Assembly: GCA_902478785.1 (NCBI GenBank)
Contig: CABSMJ010000025.1
Span: 1 to 32,873 of the forward strand
DNA from: an uncultured Oscillospiraceae bacterium
GTDB lineage: Bacteria; Bacillota; Clostridia; Oscillospirales; Oscillospiraceae
DNA length: 32,873 nt
Reading direction: 5' to 3'
In this document: piece after piece, positions 1 through 7,782 of the stretch
Numbering within the stretch: the first letter of the stretch is position 1
Layout of the letters: each line of letters starts with the position of its first letter
Position numbers and translations under genes: made by a program
The notes under the pieces: model-generated
Databases searched by the model: none
Seen by the model: only the letters and a program-made list of their open reading frames with translations
Told to the model about the DNA's origin: nothing

Positions 1-972
1 TGCCGGGAGGGCCTGACCTGCGTCATCTCCGTCAAGCTCACCGACGCCCAGTTCGAGGGCCAGACCAAGGCAAAGCTGGGCAACAGCAAGATCCGCACTC
101 TGGTGAGCAACATCGTCTCGGAGAAGCTGGATATCTTCCTGGAGGAAAATCCCCAGGTGGGCCGGATGATCCTGGACAAGGCCCTGACAGCCAACCGGGC
201 CCGGGAGGCCGCCAAGAAGGCCCGGGAGTCCATCCGGCGCAAGACGGCTCTGGGCGGCGCCGCCATGCCGGATAAGCTCCGGGATTGCAATGAGAACAAT
301 CCCGAGCTCACCGAGCTCTATATCGTCGAGGGCGACTCCGCAGGCGGCTCCGCCACCCAGGGACGGGACTCCCGGTTCCAGGCCATCTTGCCGCTGTGGG
401 GCAAGATGCTCAACGTGGAGAAGGCCCGGGCGGACAAGGTCTACGGAAACGACAAGCTCCAGCCGGTCATCGCCGCCCTGGGCGCCGGCATCGGCGACGA
501 GTTCGACCTTGCCAAGCTCCGGTACCACAAGGTCATCATCATGGCCGATGCCGATGTGGACGGAAGCCACATCCGCACGCTGCTTTTGACCTTCTTCTTC
601 CGCTTCATGCGGCCCCTCATCGAGCACGGCTACGTCTACTCCGCCGTGCCGCCCCTCTATAAGCTGACCCGGGGCAAGACCACCCGCATCGCCTTCGACG
701 ACCCCGAGCGGGAGAAGATCGCCGCCGAGCTCCGGGGGGACAACCCCAACACCAAGGTGGTCATCTCCCGGTTCAAGGGTTTGGGCGAGATGGACTACCA
801 CGAGCTGTGGGAAACCACCATGGACCCGGAAAAGCGCACGCTGCGCCGCATCACCCTGGACGACGCCGTGAAGGCCGACGAGACCTTCACCATCCTCATG
901 GGCGAAAAGGTGGAGCCCCGGAAGGAGTTCATCGAGCGCAACGCCAAGATGGCGGTGAATCTGGACTATTAA
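1..972 (+). CDS. gyrB: DNA gyrase subunit B, C-terminal part (5' end outside window)
   Basis: This is the C-terminal half of the ATPase subunit of DNA gyrase, which with GyrA introduces negative supercoils into the chromosome. The frame is open from the first base, so the start lies upstream. Visible landmarks are the end of the transducer domain (QFEGQTKAKLGNS near the left edge) and the TOPRIM domain with YIVEGDSAGGSA around position 325 and the metal-binding DADVDG near 550. The GLGEMDYHELWETTMDP segment and the tail ending in VNLDY are normal for the family, so the 3' end is intact. The spacing to the lipoprotein gene downstream is short, and gyrA follows after it. Topoisomerase IV ParE is the only close alternative; the adjacent gyrA, with its GyrA-box, favours GyrB. 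Confidence 0.97.
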   Translation, partial: CREGLTCVISVKLTDAQFEGQTKAKLGNSKIRTLVSNIVSEKLDIFLEENPQVGRMILDKALTANRAREAAKKARESIRRKTALGGAAMPDKLRDCNENNPELTELYIVEGDSAGGSATQGRDSRFQAILPLWGKMLNVEKARADKVYGNDKLQPVIAALGAGIGDEFDLAKLRYHKVIIMADADVDGSHIRTLLLTFFFRFMRPLIEHGYVYSAVPPLYKLTRGKTTRIAFDDPEREKIAAELRGDNPNTKVVISRFKGLGEMDYHELWETTMDPEKRTLRRITLDDAVKADETFTILMGEKVEPRKEFIERNAKMAVNLDY

Positions 973-991
973 GGGATTGATGGGTATGGAT

Positions 992-1780
992 ATGAAAAAG
1001 CTGCTGGCGGCAGCCCTCTGCGCGGCGCTTCTGACCGCCTGCGGATCGTCCCAGCCGGCCCGGTCCTCCTCCGACGAGGCCCAGGCAGAGCCCACGGCCA
1101 GCGCACAGCCCAGCCGGAAGGGGCTGTCCCTTCCTCCCTGCACCCAGGAAAACAGCCCTGCCAGAGAGGCCTATGCCCAGGCGCTGGAACAGCTTTTGCA
1201 GGAGCATATCCTGCCTGACGGCACGGTCCTGGAGCAGACCGGAGAGGGGGACGACCTCTCCCCGGATCAGATCTTTGTCTATGATCTGGACGGAGACGGC
1301 GCCGAGGAGCTTGTCCTTCTGCACACCAGCGCCGTCATGGCCGGTCAGAGGGGATATGTCTTCGGATGGAACGCCCAGGAAGGCCGGATGGAAAAGCAGC
1401 TGGAGGAGTTTCCCTCCCTTGTGTTTTACGAAAGCGGCGCCGTTCAGGCAGATTGGTCCCACAATCAGGGAAAGGGCGGCAGCTTCTGGCCCTATACCCT
1501 CTATCGGTATGACGCCGTCGGGGACCGGTATGTGGAGGTGGGATCGGTGGACGCCTGGGACCGGGAACAGTTCCCTGAGGGCTATCCCGACCAGGCCGAC
1601 ACCAGCGCCAGCGGCTTTGTCTACTATATCAACACAGACGGAACGGTCACCTGGGAGGACCCATTGGACGTGTCCGTATACCGCCAGTGGCGCTATCCCT
1701 ATGTGCGGGAGGAACGAATCCTGGCGCCGGAATATCTGCCCCTGTGCCAGGAGACCATCCAGCTCCTGCTCAGATCCTGA
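992..1780 (+). CDS. Predicted lipoprotein of unknown function between gyrB and gyrA
   Basis: I do not recognise this protein as a named family. It starts with a lipoprotein signal peptide (MKKLLAAALCAALLTAC) whose lipobox LTAC puts the lipidated cysteine at residue 17, so the mature protein should sit on the outer face of the membrane. A DLDGDG loop at residues 98-103, followed by AEELVLL, resembles the calcium-binding turns of FG-GAP/VCBS-type repeats, which suggests a beta-rich extracellular domain. Four in-frame starts lie close together (TTG 977, ATG 980, 986, 992). I chose 992 because the signal peptide is then canonical and AAGGGATTG lies upstream as a possible ribosome binding site. 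It begins 19 bases after gyrB stops and ends 37 bases before gyrA, so it is probably co-transcribed with both. It is 262 residues long. Confidence 0.8.
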   Translation: MKKLLAAALCAALLTACGSSQPARSSSDEAQAEPTASAQPSRKGLSLPPCTQENSPAREAYAQALEQLLQEHILPDGTVLEQTGEGDDLSPDQIFVYDLDGDGAEELVLLHTSAVMAGQRGYVFGWNAQEGRMEKQLEEFPSLVFYESGAVQADWSHNQGKGGSFWPYTLYRYDAVGDRYVEVGSVDAWDREQFPEGYPDQADTSASGFVYYINTDGTVTWEDPLDVSVYRQWRYPYVREERILAPEYLPLCQETIQLLLRS

Positions 1781-1817
1781 TCTGCTATCCCTGCTGTAAA
1801 AAAGAGAGGCTTGTAAT

Positions 1818-4355
<2,538 letters not shown>

Positions 4356-4380
4356 GGAGCTGTCGCTCATAAAAATACAA

Positions 4381-4414
4381 AACGGCCTTCCCCCCTCTTC
4401 GGGGGAAGGCCGTT
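4381..4414 (+). terminator. Strong hairpin after gyrA
   Basis: A perfect 14-bp stem (AACGGCCTTCCCCC at 4381-4394 with its complement at 4401-4414) encloses a 6-base loop. It lies 25 bases after the gyrA stop and is preceded by an A-rich stretch. There is almost no T-tract on the + strand, so termination may be imperfect or the hairpin may mainly protect the 3' end of the message. Confidence 0.7.
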
Positions 4415-4467
4415 CCAGTGTCCCGCCAAGGGGCTTTCCAGGGCGGAGCATTGTAAAACCTGGGACC

Positions 4468-4584
4468 ATGGATACCGACGGGGATTCTTGCTGCGCAAGA
4501 AACCAAAATGTCCCATTCGGCTCGCCGCTAAAGCGGCAACCGCCTCAGGATGACAATAGGCCCCGTCGGAAAGGAGCGTTATGA
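4468..4584 (+). CDS. Possible mini-ORF 1 ahead of rnhA
   Basis: This is the first of three short frames generated by the tandem units. It opens at an internal ATG because the ATGATG start is degraded in the sequence before unit 1. No good ribosome binding site precedes it. It stops at a TGA that overlaps the ATG of mini-ORF 2. It is probably a by-product of the repeat and not a conserved gene. Confidence 0.15.
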   Translation: MDTDGDSCCARNQNVPFGSPLKRQPPQDDNRPRRKGAL

Positions 4585-4715
4585 TGAAAACTGTGACCAT
4601 GGATACCGACGGGGATTCTTGCTGCGCAAGAAACCAAAATGTCCCATTCGGCTCGCCGCTAAAGCGGCAACCGCCTCAGGATGACAATAGGCCCCGTCGG
4701 AAAGGAGCGTTATGA
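4581..4715 (+). CDS. Possible mini-ORF 2 ahead of rnhA, 44 codons
   Basis: This frame starts at ATGATGAAAAC behind AAAGGAGCG and encodes a peptide beginning MMKTVTMDTDGDSCCARNQN. The first residues copy the RNase HI N-terminus (MMKTVTIYTDG), after which the frame runs into the inserted repeat. Its TGA overlaps the first ATG of mini-ORF 3 as ATGA. Ribosomes could therefore re-initiate from one frame to the next and finally on rnhA. The peptide matches no family I know. Confidence 0.25.
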   Translation: MMKTVTMDTDGDSCCARNQNVPFGSPLKRQPPQDDNRPRRKGAL

Positions 4716-4846
4716 TGAAAACTGTGACCATCTATACCGACGGGGCTTTTTGCTGCGCAAGAAACGAAAATGTCCCATTCGGCTCGCCGCTAAAGCGGCA
4801 ACCGCCTCAGGATGACAGCAGGCCCCGTCGGAAAGGAGCGTTATGA
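4712..4846 (+). CDS. Possible mini-ORF 3, overlapping the rnhA start
   Basis: This frame has the same 44-codon design as the previous one. It begins MMKTVTIYTDGAFCCARNEN, so its first twelve residues equal those of RNase HI, but the codons for T4, V5, T6, I7 and Y8 differ from those of rnhA only at third positions. It stops at a TGA overlapping the rnhA start (ATGA at 4843-4846), which is a typical translational-coupling junction. It could be a leader peptide or a relic of an older rnhA start. Confidence 0.3.
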   Translation: MMKTVTIYTDGAFCCARNENVPFGSPLKRQPPQDDSRPRRKGAL

Positions 4847-4878
4847 TGAAAACAGTAACGATTTACACCGACGGGGCC
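4821..4878 (+). promoter_or_regulatory. Inverted repeat enclosing the rnhA ribosome binding site and start
   Basis: GGCCCCGTCGG (4821-4831) is perfectly complementary to CCGACGGGGCC (4868-4878, inside rnhA codons 9-12). The 36 bases between hold the Shine-Dalgarno site and the ATGATG start. In RNA this could fold into an 11-bp stem that presents or hides the initiation region. The left arm comes from the repeat unit and the right arm is coding sequence, so the pairing may be a by-product of the element's ends. Confidence 0.5.
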
Positions 4879-5283
4879 TGTTCCGGCAACCCCGGCCCCG
4901 GGGGCTGGGGGGCGGTGCTGCTCTATGGCGCCCACCGCCGGGAGCTCTCCGGCGGCGAGGCCCAGACCACCAACAACCGCATGGAGCTCACCGCGGTGAT
5001 CTCCGCCCTGTCCCTTTTGAAGGAGCCCTGCGTGGTGGAGCTGTGGTCCGACTCCAAGTATGTCATCGACGGCTTGTCCAAGGGCTGGGCCAAGGGCTGG
5101 AAGGCCCGGGGCTGGGTCAAGAGCGACAAAAAGCCCGCCCTGAACCCCGACCTGTGGGACGAGCTGCTGCGTCTGACGGAGATCCACACCCTCCACTACC
5201 ACTGGGTCAAAGGGCACGCAGACACCGTGGAGAACAACCGCTGCGACGAGCTGGCGGTCATGGAGAGCCGGAAGTTCAAGTAG
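4843..5283 (+). CDS. rnhA: Ribonuclease HI
   Basis: RNase HI cuts the RNA strand of RNA-DNA hybrids, removing R-loops and RNA primers. At 146 residues it has the normal length. The metal-binding residues are all present: Asp10 in YTDGACSGNPGPGG, Glu48 in NNRMELTA, Asp70 in WSDSKYV and Asp135 in NNRCDELA, with His125 in WVKGHAD. The start at 4843 follows AAAGGAGCG; a second ATG follows directly. The first codons (K-T-V-T-I-Y) use A/T-ending codons more than the rest of the gene, unlike the matching copy in the upstream repeat. The gene is complete and presumably active, but it is flanked upstream by repeats containing its own start and downstream by a copy of its last 24 codons. This suggests past recombination or allele replacement. 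Confidence 0.95.
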   Translation: MMKTVTIYTDGACSGNPGPGGWGAVLLYGAHRRELSGGEAQTTNNRMELTAVISALSLLKEPCVVELWSDSKYVIDGLSKGWAKGWKARGWVKSDKKPALNPDLWDELLRLTEIHTLHYHWVKGHADTVENNRCDELAVMESRKFK

Positions 5284-5427
5284 GGCCCTTTGACCCATCG
5301 CGCCCTTTGGCGCGTCCAAGCGCTCCGGTCCAGAGGACCGGAGCCTTGCCGTGCCCCGGATTCACTTCGGGGCACGGAGGTGAGATCACGAGGGGCCCCC
5401 GTCCGGCGGCAGCCGGATGGGGAAAAC
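5284..5427 (+). repeat. Palindrome-rich spacer between rnhA and its duplicated 3' end
   Basis: This short stretch has no gene. It opens with the rnhA 3' flank, including a CGCGCC-CTTT-GGCGCG hairpin that recurs at 5517-5532. Two further hairpins follow: GCTCCGGTCC at 5322-5331 pairs with 5335-5344, and GTGCCCCG at 5351-5358 pairs with 5368-5375. The design (gene end, hairpins, repeated gene end) resembles the nadE locus at 9661-9985. Confidence 0.6.
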
Positions 5428-5502
5428 AAGGGCCATGCCGATACGGTAGAAAATAATCGCTGCGACGAACTGGCCGTGGCGGAGAGCCGGAAGTTCAAGT
5501 AA
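5428..5502 (+). pseudogene. Duplicated rnhA 3' end (last 24 codons)
   Basis: The frame encodes KGHADTVENNRCDELAVAESRKFK followed by TAA. This equals the RNase HI C-terminus except for one Met-to-Ala change. The first ten codons all differ from those of rnhA at the third base only, while the last codons are nearly identical. The sequence after the stop also repeats the rnhA 3' flank (GGCCCTTGACCC and the CGCGCC hairpin). No start codon suitable for a functional gene precedes it, so I treat it as a gene-end relic. The synonymous pattern means the two copies diverged under selection for the protein before meeting here. Confidence 0.75.
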
Positions 5503-5516
5503 GGCCCTTGACCCGC

Positions 5517-5536
5517 CGCGCCCTTTGGCGCGTTTT
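5517..5536 (+). terminator. Short terminator-like hairpin after the rnhA fragment
   Basis: CGCGCC-CTTT-GGCGCG is followed by TTTT. The same hairpin without the T-run follows the intact rnhA. The stem is only 6 bp, so this is a moderate call. Confidence 0.45.
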
Positions 5537-5603
5537 CAGAAACAAAAAAGCACATATCTTTCCACGCCCTGTGGAAAAATCCAGCGAAAAAAGAGGGAGA
5601 ACC

Positions 5604-6296
5604 ATGAAAAGACGAATGACAGCCCTGGCCCTTGCAGCGGCCTTTGCCCTGTGCCTGACGGGGTGCGGCGCCCAGAGCGGCAGCGGCAGCACCCCGGAGG
5701 TGGAGGTGGAAGAGACCGGCGATCAGGACACCGCCCAGGAATTTCTGGATTCCATCACCCCGGAAACGGCGGAGGCAAAGGGCGCCTGCGGCAGCGACAT
5801 CACCTGGTACTACCAGGACAATGTGCTGGTGCTCAAGGGCACAGGCGAAATGAGCGACTACGACCAGGACACCTCCTGGGACGGCGTCATCTCCCCCTGG
5901 CGCAGCTATGAGGACGGCCAAATCGAGGACCAGATCAGCTGGGTCATCGTGGGGGACGGGATCACCGGCATCGGGAAAAACGCCTTTTATAACTGCGGCG
6001 GCATCTCCCGCGTCACCTTCCCCGAGACCCTGAAGACCATCAAGGACATGGCCTTTGCCCAGTGCGAAAATCTCAAAGAGGTCACCCTGCCCGCCTCTCT
6101 GGAGCGGATCGAGGGCAGCTTTCACGACGGAAACGCCCACGGCTATGTAGAGACTGCCACCTTCCTGGGAGACGCCCCGGAGCTGGACGGCAATCCCTTT
6201 GGCTCCACGGAAGAGACTCTGACCATCTATTACAGCGGCTCCGGATTCGAGCCCTATATCCAGCAGTTCCCGGGCTTCGACTGGGTCAAGCAGTAA
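5604..6296 (+). CDS. Predicted lipoprotein with BspA-like leucine-rich repeats
   Basis: The protein has 230 residues and begins with a lipoprotein signal peptide whose lipobox LTGC places the lipid on Cys21. A short Gly/Ser and acidic linker follows. The middle part (about residues 110-165) carries segments of the type IGKNAFYNCGGISRVTFPETL and MAFAQCENLKEVTLPASLERI. These are LRR_5/BspA-type repeats found in surface proteins of gut Firmicutes that bind proteins or host molecules. The ligand is unknown. The ATG at 5604 has AAGAGGGAGA upstream. It appears to be a single-gene unit ending at the bidirectional terminator at 6436-6465. The region 6297-6435 contains no other feature I can support. 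Confidence 0.8.
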   Translation: MKRRMTALALAAAFALCLTGCGAQSGSGSTPEVEVEETGDQDTAQEFLDSITPETAEAKGACGSDITWYYQDNVLVLKGTGEMSDYDQDTSWDGVISPWRSYEDGQIEDQISWVIVGDGITGIGKNAFYNCGGISRVTFPETLKTIKDMAFAQCENLKEVTLPASLERIEGSFHDGNAHGYVETATFLGDAPELDGNPFGSTEETLTIYYSGSGFEPYIQQFPGFDWVKQ

Positions 6297-6435
6297 GGCC
6301 ATTTTTTCAGACGGGGCGGAATTTACAAACTGTTCATAAGAAAGACACGATTCCGCCACTTTTAGGGGGTATCTTAATACTCGCAAAGGGTTACCAGACC
6401 TGATGTGATTTTTCTCCCTCCTAAACACACACAGC

Positions 6436-6465
6436 AAAAAGGACCGCCATGTGGCGGTCCTTTTT
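6436..6465 (+). terminator. Bidirectional terminator between convergent genes
   Basis: AAAAAGGACCGCC, a short ATGT loop and GGCGGTCCTTTTT form an 8-bp GC-rich stem with an A-run on one side and a T-run on the other. It can therefore stop transcription from both the lipoprotein gene and the convergent gene on the minus strand. Confidence 0.9.
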
Positions 6466-6472
6466 GTCGTCT

Positions 6473-7573
6473 TTAGGGCTCTTTCAATCCCAAGCCACGG
6501 GCCAGGTTCACGATGAAGTCCTGGACATTGGTGACGATGCCCCGGGCGCTGAGGCTCCCCCGGTCGGAGAGCTTGTTGACCGTGAACTCGGAGATGTCCA
6601 CGCAGTAGAAGTACACCTGCCGGATGGTGCCGTCGGCCATCACCCGGTAGGACGGGGTCATGTTGCCGGTGGCGATGGTGTGGAGGGTGGTGGCCATGCA
6701 GATGACCGTGGTGGCGTCCCGGACCTGGTCGCGCATGGCGTCCTGGGCCTCGTAGACATTGCCGATCACCGGCGGCAGAGGCCCGTCGTCCCGGATGGAG
6801 CCGGCCAGCACATAGGGTACCCCCTTCTCCTCCAGGGCGTGGATGATGCCGTCGTGGATGTGCTCGGCCTGCAAAAAGGCGGGGATGGAGCCGTGGAACC
6901 GGACCCGGTTGATGGTGTCCAGGTGGTTGTAGTGGCCCAGGGGCTGGCTCTCCTGGGTGTAGATGTTCTGGCCCAGGGCGGTGGAGAGATAGGCGGCCTC
7001 CAGGTCGTGGGTGGCCAGGGCATTGCCCGCCAGCACCCCGTGGACATACCCGCCCCGGATCAGCCGGGCAAAGGCGTCCCGGGCGTCGTGGTCGAAGGCG
7101 AAGGCGGGGCCCATGACCCACACCACCTTGCCGTGGCTCCTTTCGTGGCGCAGCAGCTCATAGAGCTCGTCGTAGTCCCGGGAAAAGGCGGTCTCCCGGG
7201 ACCGGCCCTGGCGGAAGGCAAAGACGTCCCGGCCGCTGCCCTGGCCCTCGCCAAAGCCGTCGGGGTGGACCAGAATGCCTTCCTCCCCCTGCTCCGTGCG
7301 GCCCACGGCCACCAGTTCGCCCTGTTTCAGGCGGCGGAACTCCCGCACGTCGATCCGTGTCCCGGTCCACACCGCCACGCAGTCCATGCGGCTCTCCTCC
7401 GCCAGATGCCACCGGGCGCCGATCTTGAAGTACTCCGGGAAAATGCTCATGGCGTGATAGCCCTCCGGGGCCACCCCGTCGGCGGGGGCGGGCACCAGAC
7501 GCACCTCCGGCGCCGCCAAGAGGATGGGGTCGGAGAAGTCGGGGGGCGTATAGGGACGCAGCTGGAAGGACAT
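6473..7573 (-). CDS. LOR/SDH-type (archaeal-type) ornithine cyclodeaminase-like protein
   Basis: The 366-residue protein fits the TIGR00300-type LOR/SDH family. Characterised relatives are the archaeal-type ornithine cyclodeaminase and the C-terminal domain of the cyanobacterial arginine-degrading enzyme AgrE/ArgZ; these convert ornithine to proline and ammonia using NAD. I base the assignment on overall resemblance, notably the GVLAGNALATHDLEAAYL segment (nucleotide-binding half), the THTIATGN-like region near the end and the typical length. A longer upstream open frame exists, but the ATG at 7573 is preceded by a strong AAAAGGAGGCC site and is the sensible start. A promoter lies at 7668-7696. 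The gene diverges from nadE, which makes the NAD cofactor, although a functional link is speculative. The exact substrate is unproven. Confidence 0.7.
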   Translation of the reverse strand: MSFQLRPYTPPDFSDPILLAAPEVRLVPAPADGVAPEGYHAMSIFPEYFKIGARWHLAEESRMDCVAVWTGTRIDVREFRRLKQGELVAVGRTEQGEEGILVHPDGFGEGQGSGRDVFAFRQGRSRETAFSRDYDELYELLRHERSHGKVVWVMGPAFAFDHDARDAFARLIRGGYVHGVLAGNALATHDLEAAYLSTALGQNIYTQESQPLGHYNHLDTINRVRFHGSIPAFLQAEHIHDGIIHALEEKGVPYVLAGSIRDDGPLPPVIGNVYEAQDAMRDQVRDATTVICMATTLHTIATGNMTPSYRVMADGTIRQVYFYCVDISEFTVNKLSDRGSLSARGIVTNVQDFIVNLARGLGLKEP

Positions 7574-7667
7574 AAAAAGGCCTCCTTTTTTTTCGATCCG
7601 GGCCGGCAGGCCCGTGAGGTGGTTGATCGGGAAAGGAAACGGCCTAAGGGCAGGCCGTTCTCCTCCC

Positions 7668-7696
7668 AGCATACCAGATGGCGTTCCCCGCCGCAA
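7668..7696 (-). promoter_or_regulatory. Promoter for the LOR/SDH-family gene
   Basis: On the minus strand TTGCGG (7696-7691) and TATGCT (7673-7668) are separated by exactly 17 bases. The leader of roughly 90 bases contains the inverted repeat AACGGCCT/AGGCCGTT near 7640-7660, which could act as an attenuating hairpin. Confidence 0.5.
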
Positions 7697-7712
7697 CCCC
7701 CGGCGCTTTTTC

Positions 7713-7741
7713 TTGTAAATCCCCGGCAGGCGGTGTAAAAT
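7713..7741 (+). promoter_or_regulatory. Promoter for nadE
   Basis: TTGTAA (7713-7718) and TAAAAT (7736-7741) are separated by 17 bases, and the nadE start lies 41 bases downstream of the -10 box. The promoter overlaps the upstream side of the divergent gene's promoter. Confidence 0.65.
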
Positions 7742-7782
7742 ACCCCTATGAGCCATCATCTCGACTAAGGAGGTCAAGGACT

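Larger units (their letters stand above)
4465..4857 (+). repeat. Three tandem 131-bp units, each carrying an rnhA-like start region
   Basis: The units lie at 4465-4595, 4596-4726 and 4727-4857, with an exact 131-bp period. By eye, units 1 and 2 are identical and unit 3 differs at about ten positions. Each holds an insert of about 75 bp containing the hairpins CTTGCTGCGCAAG and GCCGCTAAAGCGGC, and then GGCCCCGTCGG, an AAAGGAGCG ribosome binding site and ATGATGAAAAC. These last parts match the start region of rnhA, which begins at the end of unit 3. The insert is flanked by CCGACGGGG and its complement CCCCGTCGG, like the ends of a miniature element. Read on the minus strand it contains TGTCATCCTGAGG, which resembles dispersed intergenic repeats of gut Firmicutes. 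The rest of 4415-4842 holds no conventional gene. Confidence 0.9.

Noticed and set aside
4465..4857. A CRISPR array
   Set aside because: The repeats are 131 bp, in direct tandem without variable spacers, and contain copies of the rnhA start. There are no cas genes.
4714..5502. Diversity-generating retroelement as the source of the third-position changes
   Set aside because: The changes are not limited to adenines, are synonymous, and there is no reverse transcriptase or template repeat.
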